Origin: Rattus norvegicus
Taxonomy: Eukaryota > Chordata > Mammalia > Rodentia > Muridae
DNA length: 64,000 nucleotides
Reading direction: 5' to 3'
Assembly: GCF_036323735.1 (NCBI RefSeq)
Contig: NC_086034.1
Span: 67,876,939 to 67,940,938, forward strand
Shown: in pieces, positions 21,701-32,344 of the stretch
How positions within the stretch are numbered: position 1 is the stretch's first letter
How the letters are laid out: every line of letters begins with the position of its first letter
Made by a program: the position numbers and the translations under genes
The notes under the pieces: model-generated
Told to the model about the DNA's origin: nothing
The model's database searches: none
Seen by the model: only the letters and a program-made list of their open reading frames with translations

Positions 21701-22578
21701 TGTCCCATAAGTTTGGGTATGTTGTATCTTCATTTTCATTAAATTCTAAAAAGTTTTTAATTTCTTTCTTTATTTCTTCCTTGACCAGGTTATCATTGAG
21801 TAGAGCATTGTTCAATTTCCAAGTATATGTGGGCATTCTTCCTTGATTGTTATTGAAGACCAGTTTTAGGCCGTGGTGGTCCGATAGCACGCATGGGATT
21901 ATTTCTATCTTTCTGTACCTGTTGAGGCCCGTTTTTTGACCAATTATATGGTCAATTTTGGAGAAAGTACCATGAGGAGCTGAGAAGAAGGTATATCCAT
22001 TTGCTTTAGGATAGAATGTTCTATAAATATCCGTTAAGTCCATTTGGCTCATGACTTCTCTTAGTCTGTCTACTTCTCTGTTTAATTTCTGTTTCCATGA
22101 TCTGTCCATTGATGAGAGTATGAGAATGGGGTGTTGAAATCTCCCACTATTATTGTGTGAGGTGCAATGTGTGTTTTGAGCCTTAGTAAGGTTTCTTTTA
22201 CATATGTAGGTGCCCTTTTATTTGGGGCATAGATATTTAGGATTGAGAGTTCATCTTGGTGGATTTTTCCTTTGATGAATATGAAGTGTCCTTCCTTATC
22301 TTTTTTGATGACTTTTAGTTGAAAATTGATTTTATTTGATATTAGAATGGCTACTCCAGCTTGCTTCTTCTGACCATTTGCTTGGAAAATTGTTTTCCAG
22401 CCTTTCACTCTGAGGTAATGTCTGTCTTTGTCTCTGAGGTGTGTTTCCTGTAGGCAGCAGAATGCAGGGTCCTCGTTGTGTATCCAGTTGTTAATCTATG
22501 TCTTTTTATTGGGGAGTTGAGGCCATTGATGTTGAGAGATATTAAGGAATAGTGATTATTGCTTCCCGTTATATTCAT
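18746..22578 (-). pseudogene. LINE-1 ORF2 (endonuclease/reverse transcriptase), frameshifted
   Basis: ORF2p nicks target DNA and reverse-transcribes LINE-1 RNA. The ATG is at 22578-22576, about 60 bases after the ORF1 stop; the stop is at 18746, for about 1,277 codons if open. An N-terminal APE-type endonuclease (SDHHG at residues 76-80 of the long central frame), a reverse transcriptase with FADD at residues 547-550 of that frame, and a C-terminal Cys-rich motif (CCRGC...HCWWDC) are present in order. The frame is broken by a 1-base loss near 22490, a small insertion near 22100 and two 1-base losses near 19350-19375 relative to the 61946-64000 copy or family pattern. The longest open piece is 928 codons (22109-19323). 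No full ORF2p can be made. Confidence 0.93.
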
Positions 22579-22637
22579 ATTTGGATGTGAGGTTATGTTT
22601 GTGTGCTTTCATTCTCTTTGTTTTGTTGCCAAGACGA

Positions 22638-23714
22638 TTAGTTTCTTGCTTCTTCTAGGGTATAGCTTGCCTCCTTATGTTGGGCTTTACCATTTATTAT
22701 TCTTTGTAGTGCTGGATTTGTAGAAAGATATTGTGTAAATTTGGTTTTGTCATGGAATATCTTGGTTTCTCCATCTATGTTAATTGAGAGTTTTGCAGGA
22801 TACAGTAACCTGGGCTGGCATTTGTGTTCTCTTAGGGTCTGTATGACATCAGTCCAGGATCTTCTGGCCTTCATAGTTTCTGGCGAGAAGTCTGGTGTGA
22901 TTCTGATAGGTCTGCCTTTATATGTTACTTGACCTTTTTCCCTTACTGCTTTTAATATTCTTTCTTTATTTTGTGCGTTTGGTGTTTTGACTATTATGTG
23001 ACAGGAGGTGTTTCTTTTCTGGTCCAATCTATTTGGAGTTCTGTAGGCTTCTTGTATGCCTACGGGTATCTCTTTTTTTAGGTTAGGGAAGTTTTCTTCT
23101 ATGATTTTGTTGAAGATATTTACTGGTCCTTTGAGCTGGGAGTCTTCACTCTCTTCTATACCTATTATCCTTAGGTTTGATCTTCTCATTGAGTCCTGGA
23201 TTTCCTGTATGTTTTGGACCAGTAGCTTTTTCTGCTTTACATTATCTTTGACAGTTGAGTCAATGATTTCTATGGAATCTTCTGCTCCTGAGATTCTCTC
23301 TTCCATCTCTTGTATTCTGTTGGTGAGGCTTGTATCTACAGCTCCTTGTCTCTTCTTTTGGTTTTCTATATCCATGGTTGTTTCCATGTGTTCTTTCTTG
23401 ATTGCTTCTATTTCCATTTTTAATTCCTTCAACTGTTTGATTGTGTTTTCCTGGAATTCTTTCAGGGATTTTTGCAATTCCTCTCTGTAGGCTTCTACTT
23501 GTTTATTAATGTTTTCCTGTGTTTCCCTAAGGGAGTTCTTCATGTCTTTCTTGAAGTCCTCCAGCATCATGATCAAATATGATTTTGAAACTAGATCTTG
23601 CTTTTCTGGTGTGTTTGGATATTCCATGTTTGTTTTGGTGGGAGAATTGGGCTCCGATGATGCCATGTAGTCTTGGTTTCTGTTGCTTGGGTTCCTGCGC
23701 TTGCCTCTTGCCAT
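22638..23714 (-). CDS. LINE-1 ORF1p, RNA-binding chaperone (intact)
   Basis: A complete 358-codon frame with start at 23714 and stop at 22638. ORF1p is the trimeric nucleic-acid chaperone that coats LINE-1 RNA in cytoplasmic particles. Visible in order: a basic Ser/Pro-rich N-terminus (MARGKRRNPS), a long heptad-rich coiled coil at about residues 45-170, an RRM starting near RRSNLRIIGIEE (177-188) with the conserved YRTPN at 224-228, and the C-terminal domain from SPETMKARRSW (277-287) to FTQYL. Length is as expected for a rodent ORF1p. It is followed after about 60 bases by ORF2 and driven by the monomer promoter upstream. It is the only intact long gene in the window; protein production depends on whether this copy is transcribed. 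Confidence 0.95.
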   Translation of the reverse strand: MARGKRRNPSNRNQDYMASSEPNSPTKTNMEYPNTPEKQDLVSKSYLIMMLEDFKKDMKNSLRETQENINKQVEAYREELQKSLKEFQENTIKQLKELKMEIEAIKKEHMETTMDIENQKKRQGAVDTSLTNRIQEMEERISGAEDSIEIIDSTVKDNVKQKKLLVQNIQEIQDSMRRSNLRIIGIEESEDSQLKGPVNIFNKIIEENFPNLKKEIPVGIQEAYRTPNRLDQKRNTSCHIIVKTPNAQNKERILKAVREKGQVTYKGRPIRITPDFSPETMKARRSWTDVIQTLREHKCQPRLLYPAKLSINIDGETKIFHDKTKFTQYLSTNPALQRIINGKAQHKEASYTLEEARN

Positions 23715-23894
23715 CAGATTATCTCTAGTGTTACTTTGTTCTGCTATTTCTGACAGTGGCTAGACTGTCCTATAAGCCTGTGTGTCAGGAGTGCTGTAGA
23801 CCTGTTTTCCTCTCTGTCAGTCAGTTATGGGGACAGAGTGTTCTGCTTTCGGGCGTGTAGTTTTTCCTCTCTACAGGTCTTCAGCTGTTCCTGT

Positions 23895-24799
23895 GGGCCT
23901 GTGTCTTGAGTTCACCAGGTAGCTTTCTTGCAGCAGAAAATTTGGTCTTACCTGTGGTCCCGAGGCTCAGGTTCGCTCGTGGGGTGCTGCCCAGGGGCTC
24001 TCTGCAGCGGCAGCAACCAGGAAGACCTGTGCCGCCCCTTCCGGGAGCTTCAGTGCACCAGGGTTCCAGATGGCCTTTGGCATTTTCCTCTGGCATCCGA
24101 GATGTGTGTGCAGAGAGCAGTCTCTTCTGGTTTCCCAGGCTTGTCTGCCTCTCTGAAGGTTTAGCTCTCCCTCCCACGGGATTTGGGTGCAGAGAACTGT
24201 TTATCCGGTCTGTTTCCTTCAGGTTCCGGTGGTGTCTCAGGCGGGATCTTGCCGCTCCTGGGCCCTCCCCCACGGGAGCCCAGAGGCCTTATACAGTTTC
24301 CTCTTGGGCCAGGGATCTGGGCATGGGTGGGCAGTGTTGGTGGTCTCTTCCGCTCTGCAGCCTCAGGAGTGCCCACCTGACCAGGTGGTGAGGTCTCTTT
24401 CCCACAGGGTCTGGGAGCAGAGAGCTGCTGGGGGCCGGGAACCGCGGGTGTGGGACTTCCGGTAAACACAGGACCTGCTGGATCCTAGAGGAATTCTGCC
24501 TCTGTGTCCCGATTTCACCAGGCAGCTTTCTTGCAGCAGACAAGTTGTTCTTACCTGTGGTCCCGAGGATCAAGTTTGTTCGCGGGGTGCTGCCCACGGG
24601 CTCTCTGCTGTGGCAGCAACCAGGAAGACTTGTGCCACCCCTTCCGGTAGCTTCAGTGCACCAGGGTTCCAGATGGCCTTTGGTGTTTTCCTCTGGTGTC
24701 CGAGATGTGTATGCAGAGTGCAGTCTCTTCTGGTTTCCCAGGCGTGTCTGCCTCTCTGAGGGTTTAGCTCTCCTTCCCACGGGATTTGGGTGCAGAGAG
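23895..24799 (-). promoter_or_regulatory. LINE-1 5'UTR promoter, about 1.5 monomers of ~603 bp
   Basis: Two homologous blocks, 23895-24197 and 24497-24799, are offset by 603 bases: TTCACCAGGTAGCTTTCTTG starts at 23911 and its counterpart TTCACCAGGCAGCTTTCTTG at 24514. The intervening 24198-24496 occurs once. The element thus holds one whole ~600 bp monomer plus half of another. The region is GC- and CpG-rich compared with its surroundings. Such 5' monomers are the known internal promoter of rat LINE-1; mouse monomers are about 200 bp. Confidence 0.85.
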
Positions 24800-24908
24800 T
24801 CAATGTCCATTTTTCTGAGGAACCTCCAGACTGATTTCCAGAATGATTGTACCAGTCTGCAATCCCACAAACAATGGAGTAGTGTTCCTCTTTCTCCACA
24901 TCCTCGCC
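24800..24908 (-). mobile_element. Outer LINE-1, 5' remnant
   Basis: From TCAATGTCCATTTTTCTGAG this resumes the ORF2 sequence interrupted at 17854 and ends at 24908, where the host SINE returns. Comparison with 19070-19180 and 63000-63112 confirms it as the same part of ORF2. Bases 24800-24815 are the right copy of the inner target-site duplication. Confidence 0.92.
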
Positions 24909-24942
24909 AGCAGCTGGTATTCTTAACTTCTCTCTAGCTCTA
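24909..24942 (-). mobile_element. B3-type SINE, right part, with outer target-site duplication
   Basis: The 16-base duplication AGCAGCTGGTATTCTT at 24909-24924 is followed by AACTTCTCTCTAGCTCT, which fits the missing promoter end of the antisense B3 at 16621-16789. Confidence 0.7.
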
Positions 24943-25732
24943 CAAAATAGTATTTAACTATAGAATTGTACTGTCAATTACTTGACACATGTTATTCAGA
25001 TTGGCTACAATGTTTCTTTAGTACAGAAGAAGCTATGCTTACTCTTCAACTCACCGGAATAAAAGAGCCTGCCTCAGACCAAAGTAATGACTGCATTGGG
25101 TGAAACAACACAAGTATGGGTGGGGGGTTATTTAGAAAAACAATTGGATCACCTGAAACCTCGTGCCAAACATGGGTGGTGAATTCTGAAACTCTGTACC
25201 TCTCTGTATAGTTTTCAGGCAGCTCCATGGAAGTCTAAACATCTCTTTCTGCTGTTTGGATGCTCAGAGAAGAGCCCTCAGCAACTCCTTTTATACCGCT
25301 GGGTGGGCTGTGAAGAATCTTCTAAGTTTCTCTGCTGTGCTCTCAGAAATAGAACTTTCTGTTTTCCTCTTGAGGCTCATGAACCACCCTTTCTTCCCAA
25401 GCAAATGATTCAATTTGGAGGAAATGTTACGTTTCAAAGGGAACATGCCATATATAAAATAAATCCCTTGAAGCAAGCGGTATCAATGCAAGGGAGTCTG
25501 GGAGTCTATCTTACTAACATACCCAGGATTGTTTTCTAGGGCTGTGGTTCCAAGACTACACTAGGGGGCTTCCACAATTCTTTTCCTCTCTTGTAGATCT
25601 CTTTGACCTACCTGAGGAAGTTCATCACACAGCTTGTAATTCCACACTCTTTCACTCTCTCATCTGCACTCAAGGGTGGGAAATGGGGAGCAGTGGGAAG
25701 AGTAATAACAGTCTTATGTTTTTATTATTTCA

Positions 25733-25772
<40 letters not shown>

Positions 25773-26424
25773 ATGTGTGCACATGTGTGAATGTCAGAGT
25801 GAAACAGGGGAGTGAATCTCTCCTTCTGCCGTGTAGGTCCTGGGGTGCCTACTTAGACCAGGGTCCCAGTCAGAGCACGGGACATGCAAACAGTCTTGAA
25901 GGCTAACTCTGATAGATCCTTAAACCAAAGCCAACTGGAACGAATAGCTTGTTTATGCCCAGAGGCAGGAGCACTGATAAAAAAGCAACAGAAGATATAC
26001 AAATCAACAGGTTATCTGGCACGTTCACCTGCCAGTTGGAGGCTCTAAGGGAGGGCCAGAAATAGCTGTGGCTGTGGAATGTAATTGCCTTGGTCTGTCT
26101 AGGGAGAGAAGCGTGAGAGTGCTAATTTGCAGAAGTCACAAACTAAAGTGCTTTGAAATGTACTTTAAGAAACCCCCAGAATGCTGAGACAGCTTTGCTC
26201 TCCAATAACCACAATAGGAATTTGAGGTAGTTAGAGTTTTTAATCAGACGTTGAGGGAGTCCATGTGGTTATTCTCTTGGTGGTAGTAGCATTCTTTTTG
26301 TTTTTAAATAATGAACCAGACAAAGATTCTTCAGGATGAATATCTGTGACCTAGATTAAGCTCACAGAAAGCCAAACTCTAGCTGTTAACTCTTTATTGG
26401 CCCATTGTCCTTTATTTGATTTTC
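24943..26424. other. Sequence without recognised gene; one (TG)n
   Basis: A TG run of about 18 units lies at 25735-25771. No coding or repeat identity is supported in the rest. Confidence 0.5.
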
Positions 26425-26500
26425 TTTCCATGCCAGAGACAGAACCTCAGGCCTTATTCCTTTTAGGCATGCGTTGTACCACCGAACTACAATCAGAGGT
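26425..26500 (-). mobile_element. ID-type SINE, degraded, antisense
   Basis: GACAGAACCTCAGGCCTTAT, TTTTAGGCATGCGTTGTACC and ACCGAACTACA follow the antisense order of the tRNA-Ala-derived ID element, with several changes. Confidence 0.6.
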
Positions 26501-27751
26501 CCTGTATTTGAATGAGATCGTAAAAAACTCTAAAACTGGACACCGCTCGCAAGTTAGTACCAATGCTGTGGACCCTATTCTTGCAGCTGCCCTTGGTTCA
26601 TTTCTGGATCAGTTTCCCAAGTCCTGGCCCTCTGAGCCAATGTTTTGCTTGTGGATATTTACTGCCCCACGACTGGTTAGTACTAGGAGCAGAAAGTCAG
26701 TGTGGATCCAGTTAATACCATGCTGTAATAAGGAGCTGCCACCAAGAGAAACATTTTCCAAATGGATGATTATGGGGCTGAGGGGGATGGCTCTAATGAT
26801 ATCATGATTAATACTGCCAATCTGGGTACAGACCCATAGAAGTCAGGTACTTTCATCCTGCTTTGGTTATGCAGTTGCAATCATTCATGCTCCAGTTACC
26901 CACATGGGCCAGATTTGTACAACTACGGACTCAGTCTGCTTTGGTCTGAACTGTCTATGTAATTGGCAAAAACCAATCCAGGAGAATTCAGGTAGATAAC
27001 GAAATGGCATCCAGATGCCCACAGATAGATGTAAACTTGCCTAGAGTTGTCCTCGTTTTCATAAACAGAATGTCTTAAAGACGGATGAATGGCAGGTGGT
27101 AGGGGCTGAGTTTGAATGGGGCCCAAGAGGCCCTGAATGTCCTGTCTTCCTCACTCTCACAGGACAGCACTGTTAGAACTAGTCTACATGAGGTTCTCCC
27201 ATTAGTGAACTCACTGCGTTTTACAGAGTACTCTGCTGTGGCTCTGTCTTGAGAGCTCAGACGTTCTACCTGCCTTTGCTTCTCAGTCAGCCTAGCAACC
27301 AGAAGCCATCTGCATCTTTTGGGATTGCTACCCTTGATAATATGTGGGCTATAGCCTGGGCTATAGAAGTCGCTCGGCTTTGTTCTGTGTAGTTGACTTT
27401 TAAGTCAAGGAACAGTCATGGAGGCTCATGAGCGTACCTGCCTTCTACAAGTCTGTACCCAGTACTGGCTCATGTCGTACTCGTAGTACGACACAAATAG
27501 CATATAGGGATTGGGGACTCTTTAAAGGTTTCCCCCAAACCCTTGGAAACTAAGCCCAGTTTGGAACACAAAAACCCCACCCTGGCATCTTATTACCTGG
27601 TCTCAAGTCCAGACTTCGGCACTTATTAGCTGGTTTGGATCTGCTGTCCCTCAAAGACCAAATGCTTGCTCACCAACCTGCTAGTGCTGCTGGGGGATGG
27701 GGCTGCCTTTAGGTGGTAAAGCCCAGTGTGAGGGGGTAGGTTGATGGGATG
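26501..27751. other. Sequence without recognised gene; one CpG-containing hairpin
   Basis: A perfect 9 bp stem with a 3-base loop lies at 27473-27493 (TGTCGTACT CGT AGTACGACA). Nothing else could be named. Confidence 0.45.
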
Positions 27752-28085
27752 CCGTATTACTTTGCTATTGCTGTGACAAAACACAATGGTCACGGCTACT
27801 TTTAGGGGAAAACATTTAATGTGGGGCTCATGGTTACAGAGGGCTAGAGTCCACTGTCACCATGATGACGGCAAGTAGGCAGGCATGGTGCTGGAGCAGT
27901 AGCTAAGAGCTTACATCTTTACCCAAGGTAGGAGGCAGAGAGAGCTAACTGGGGACAGTGTGGAATTTTGAAACCACGAATCACCCCCACCCTTGAAGGG
28001 ACACTTCTCCTCCAACAAGGCTATATCTTTCAATCCTCAGCGGGACCAGACATTCAAATACATGAGTCTCTGCAGACCATTCTTA
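27752..28085 (+). repeat. Rodent middle-repetitive element, sense, degraded
   Basis: Follows the family order seen at 52119-52435: TTTGCTATTGCTGTGACAAA, GGGAAAACATTTAATGTGGG, GGCAGGCATGGTGCTGGAGC, TCCTCCAACAAGG, then a terminal AATACATGAGTCTCTGC. Confidence 0.75.
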
Positions 28086-28616
28086 CTCAAGCCCCCCATA
28101 TGAGAGTGTGCTCTTAAGGGGAATATTTGTGCTCCCCACTTGTTGTTTACTAAGAACAGAACTTGTGTGGTAACAGTGGCTGCCAAAGCTGGCTATCATT
28201 TGTGGGCTACACCTGTAACCTAGTGAGGTGCTGGCTGAAGAGACCTGCAGGGCAAATATATACTGTTGGTCAAGGATGCCCTGATCCATTTAGCTTTATT
28301 ATTATTCCTACTATCGATGATTGAGAGAAACCCCTTTTAGACTGTGAAGGCCCCCAAAAGAAGGAACAAACCCACGACGGCTTCCTCCTCATGGCCAGCA
28401 GGGCTCTATAGTAGCAGGTTTGTGTCTCAGAAATCTTCTAGGCTACAGGTTCTCCAACTTTCCTAGAAAAAGACCCTCACAGAGACTACTCATGCATGAC
28501 CATGGCCTTCTGGGTTCCAGAGGTCCCTACAGGTCTATCATTTTGCTCTCCATATGATTCTGGGGTGGGTGCCAAGAAGTCTAACTTAAGAAATATTGAC
28601 CAAGGGATTGTCTTGT

Positions 28617-28774
28617 CTTGTCTTTCCCCTCCCTCCCTTCCTTCTACTCTCCCTCCTCCCCTCCTCCTTCCCTTCATCCTTCTCTCCATCCTTTCTCTCT
28701 TCTTTCTTTCCTTTCTTCTTCTTTCCTTCATTTCCTTCCTTCCTTCCTTCCTTCCCTCCTTCCTTCCCTCCTTC

Positions 28775-28827
<53 letters not shown>

Positions 28828-28855
28828 TTCCTTCCTTCCTTCCTTCCTTCCTTCC

Positions 28856-28919
<64 letters not shown>

Positions 28920-28920
28920 A
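28617..28920. repeat. 300 bp polypyrimidine array (CTTC)n (CTTT)n (CT)n
   Basis: Nearly pure C/T over about 300 bases, ordered as CTTCC-rich, (CTTT)n, (CTTC)n, (CT)n and (CTTT)n blocks. Long Ser/Leu/Phe or Lys/Glu/Arg frames here are repeat artefacts. Confidence 0.95.
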
Positions 28921-28988
28921 TGTGGTTCTGGAGTTTTCCCTCAGGTACCTTGCTTATGATAGGCAAGTCCTCTACCACCAAGCTGTGT
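28921..28988 (-). mobile_element. ID-type SINE, antisense, with expanded tail
   Basis: GTGGTTCTGGAGTTTTCCC, CCTTGCTTATGATAGGCAAG and CTCTACCACCAAGCTG match antisense ID order. The polypyrimidine array sits at its A-tail side and probably grew from it. Confidence 0.65.
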
Positions 28989-29699
28989 CTGTAGCTTACT
29001 GTCCTTGATTTTGAAGATGAGACAGCTCGAGGCCCAAATCTTTCCAGAACATTGATGTCGGTGTGGACTGTGGATCCATTCTGATATTTGTTTATAGAGT
29101 CCCCTCCAACAGTGTGAATGATGGTCAAAGACAGACGTCCCAAGAGTTCAAGCGTCTCCGACTTCAGTATCAGGCCATTATTTTTCCTGACCTTTCAGAA
29201 TTTTCCTTTAAGCTTCAAACTCTCTAATTTGACCATTACAGTCAAATCTGAGAAGACCATTAGTAAGCCCTGTTTAAAAGGGATCTTTGACATTTGCTTT
29301 AATGAGTGGTGGCATTTTCACCCATCTAGAGTGGAGGGTAGTGGAAGTGGGAGGGGAACAAGGCTTTGGTTGTTGCAATGAAACTCTTGTAGAAGTTTCT
29401 AGAGCCTTTCCTTCTGGTCCTCATTCCTGGTAAGTGGGTGTCTGTGGAGAAACCAAGGGAAGTTTCTGCTTATGGGAATTGTATTTGCTACCCCACCATC
29501 AAATGTGTTTTTCCATTAATTTTAAATGAATTTTGCAAGGAGGCCAGCATCACTCCCTGACCCCCTGCCAACTGGCCCACTCTGGCTTTGCACCTGCCTC
29601 TCAGTGTTCTCAGGGCTGTCTTACTACTCACTGCTTGGCATTCTGTATAGATGCAGCTGGGTGCCAGCCTCCCTCCTTAATGAAATAATGTTAATTGTA
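28989..29699. other. Sequence without recognised gene
   Basis: No coding frame with family resemblance and no repeat that I can name. Confidence 0.4.
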
Positions 29700-29870
29700 A
29701 TAATATTATCTCCCGTTTCTCATGTCAAACACTATGCCAAAAGAACTTTGTATGTAATTTCTCACTTCATCCACAGGAGCACTCTGCAAGACAAATGTTA
29801 CAGTTGCCATTTTAGAACTGTAATGCTGCAGCTGAAGCCTGGGGAATCATCTTTTCAAGGTTGTGCTGAC
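29700..29870 (+). mobile_element. MIR SINE relic
   Basis: CACTATGCCAAAAGAACTTT, GTAATTTCTCACTTCATCCAC and TTGCCATTTTAGAACTGTAAT follow the MIR core order, heavily diverged as expected for this ancient mammalian family. Confidence 0.6.
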
Positions 29871-30442
29871 TGCCAGGATCATTTTACTAACTCGTAGAGG
29901 GGGCCCCTCTATATTCATGGGTTCTGCCTCCATGGATTAATCCAGGAGTTCAACAGCAGAGTGTAAATCTTCAGGAAACTTCCCTGACATCTCTACTGAA
30001 CATCTTCATAGTCTTTCTTGTCACCATTTCCTAGACAATACAATATAACAAGAGAATACAATGTAACACAAACATTCACACAGAATTTACATTAGATACC
30101 AGAAGGAATCTAGGCTACTGCCAGAGGATGTGTGGATGCTACATCCAAATACTATACCATTGATATAAGGGACTTGATCACTTAAGGCGTTTGATATCTG
30201 TGTCACTTCTGCAGGGGACGACAATGCTTAACTAGCCCTTTGTTGTAGCAAATAACATCCAAGATAAAGCAACTGAGAAAGACTAGTTTTATCCTGACTC
30301 AGAGTCCCAGAAGCATCAGTACATGTCTGGCTGGCCCCTGTTGCTTTGGTCCTCAGGCTGCAGGGCATACATACCATGGTAGGGATCCTTAGCAAAGGTG
30401 TTACCTCTCTCCTGACATCCAGGCAAAAAGAAGTCATTAGGT
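29871..30442. other. Sequence without recognised gene
   Basis: Nothing beyond unique-looking sequence could be supported. Confidence 0.4.
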
Positions 30443-30626
30443 CTTTTTTTTTTTTTTTAAATTTATTTTATGTGAGTACACTGTAGCCATCTTCAGACAC
30501 ACAAGAAGAGGGTATGGTATCCCATTACACATGGTTATGAGCCACCATGTGGTTGCTGGGAATTGAACTCAGGACCTCTGGGAAAACAGTCAGTGCTTTT
30601 AATCTCTGAGCTGTCTCTCTAGTCTA
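30443..30626 (-). mobile_element. B2 SINE, antisense
   Basis: A T run at 30443-30458 (the poly(A) tail) is followed by TTTATTTTATGTGAGTACACTG, CCACCATGTGGTTGCTGGG and TGAACTCAGGACCTCTGG, ending GAGCTGTCTCTCTAGTCT. It is fairly complete and only moderately diverged. Confidence 0.92.
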
Positions 30627-31384
30627 GTCCTGGGTCTTTTAAAGGTTCTCCACCTCCCAATGATGCCTGTTGTTGGTGACCAAGCCCTTTCAGCACACTG
30701 GCCTTTATGTGGTTACACATCTCAACTGCAGCTCCATTACTGTTGAAATAAGGGCTGGAAAAGGTGTGTTTGGTACCTGTAGCCTCTCACTGTTTCTCTT
30801 CTTAAAATGATATTTTGCATTTATTTGGAAAATGCATCTGGTGTCCAGGTCTTCGTTAGAAGTGCAGACAGTAGGCAGGAGAATTGGCCACGTGTAGACC
30901 GGAGGCTCTGGGAAAGGAGAGAGCCATTTGCTCAGATGCACACTGTAAGAAACTGAAACCCACTGAATACCGCTGGGTTCTGCTTGGGCTCAGCCTCTGC
31001 TAAAGAAGGGGGACAGAAGGAAGGTTTGAACTTTGGAGAAATACAGCATCCATGCTGCTCACACAGCATTTTGGTGCAACTGCAGATCCCAAGCAGAGAG
31101 CAGGCAATAGGCACAGACTTCTGTCCACAGTGAAAGATGAACCCCACTTCCAGTTAGTCCTTCCCTTGGTCCACTTGGGCTCCTGATCCTGGGAAGTTTG
31201 GACCTGGCTCTGCCTTGAGCTTCATGCCAGCCAATCTGCTCCACCCTGCTCTGACATCTGCTCACAGGATGACAAGTCCTTTGCAATCCCACTCTTCTCC
31301 TGGGAGTTCTTCCTGTGCCATGGTTCCCACGGAATACTCAGTGAAGGAAGGGGGCTAATCATTCTACAGTGGCTGGTCAGTAGG
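30627..31384. other. Sequence without recognised gene
   Basis: No gene or repeat identity is supported. Confidence 0.4.
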
Positions 31385-31392
31385 ATCTAGAG

Positions 31393-31617
31393 CAGTGGTT
31401 CTCAACCTTTCAAATGCCATGACCCTTTAATACAGTTCCTCACATTGTGGTGGCCCCCAACCATAAAGCTATTTCCGCTCCTACTTCATAATTTCAATTT
31501 TGCTACTGTTATGAATCATAGTATAAATGTCTGTGTTTTCTGATGGTCTCAGGTGACCCTTATGAAAGAGTTGTTCAATCCCTAAGTGAGTCATGACCCA
31601 TAGATTGAGAACCACTA
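31393..31617 (+). mobile_element. URR1-type hAT-Charlie DNA transposon (non-autonomous)
   Basis: Terminal inverted repeats CAGTGGTTCTCAACCTTTC and GATTGAGAACCACTA bound a 225-base element carrying the family blocks TACAGTTCCTCACATTGTGG and TTTTGCTACTGTTATGAATC. It is flanked by ATCTAGAG at 31385-31392 and TTCTAGAA at 31618-31625, an 8-base duplication with the TCTAGA core that hAT-Charlie elements prefer. No transposase is encoded. Confidence 0.88.
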
Positions 31618-31625
31618 TTCTAGAA

Positions 31626-32344
31626 CATTTCATTACTCATTTTTCTTTCTCTCTGTGTTCTCCTTGAGTGCTTCAGGAGGTCTAAAGATGTACATGTGCC
31701 CCCTGATAAGAAAAGGCTTTAAGCACTCACCTCATATGCCCTCTTGCCAAATTCATCTGTAATTCCTGCTAAGGGCCCCAAAGTGGAACCAAAAAGTTCA
31801 TTCATTAGATGAGATGCCAAGGCTGGGAGTGGATGAAAACAGGATGACAGGAGCCTCCCACGTGGATCCCACTTCTTCCCCGTCCTCTTAGAGCAGCTTG
31901 TGCTCAACACAAGTGGAAGGATGCTCTGTGATGTAGGTCAGGCTGTGCAGCATCTTGGTTCCCGACCAGGCAAGGATTTGGTTCTCACGCACAACAAAAA
32001 CCCACTGCCAATACAATTTGTTCCTGTTTCTCTTGCTGCTTGATCATGCTTCCCTCCCTCCTCCCTCCCATTTTCCTTCCCTCCTCCCTTTACACTAGTG
32101 GTATTAGTCTCTCTTCTAAGAATGGAGGCCACCACGAGTCACCAAAAATTTTGTGTGTCTAACCCTTTCCTGTGCCTTGGCTGCCCTCACTACCCATCCT
32201 TATGGATTCTTCCTTCACTATCTTAGAGTGCTCTGTTAGAGTATCAGCCTTCTCGGGTCATCTTAAACAGAGTAAAGCCTCACTCTTGTTTCTCTGAGCA
32301 CTGGTACACATTTAATTTTCTTTGGGGCACTTATGAGTAGGGTC
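31626..32344. other. Sequence without recognised gene
   Basis: No coding or repeat identity could be supported. Confidence 0.4.

Larger units (their letters stand above)
17855..24799 (-). mobile_element. Near-full-length LINE-1 with 3' transduction, nested in an older LINE-1
   Basis: The element runs on the minus strand from a monomeric promoter (5' end 24799) through ORF1 (23714-22638), ORF2 (22578-18746, broken) and 3'UTR to a first poly(A) at 18022-18032. It then continues with 147 bases of unrelated sequence and a second poly(A) at 17855-17874. Both ends abut the 16 bp target-site duplication, so all of 17855-24799 entered in one event. The body without the extra segment is about 6.77 kb, normal for a full-length LINE-1. 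Its intact ORF1 and low divergence from the 61946-64000 copy suggest a fairly young element. Confidence 0.93.

Noticed and set aside
19323..22109. 928-codon frame taken as a full cellular reverse transcriptase gene
   Set aside because: It is the central part of LINE-1 ORF2; the N- and C-terminal parts lie in other frames.
23881..24937. Frames of 80-193 codons in the LINE-1 5'UTR
   Set aside because: They lie in the GC-rich promoter monomers, which have few stop codons; they are not known genes.
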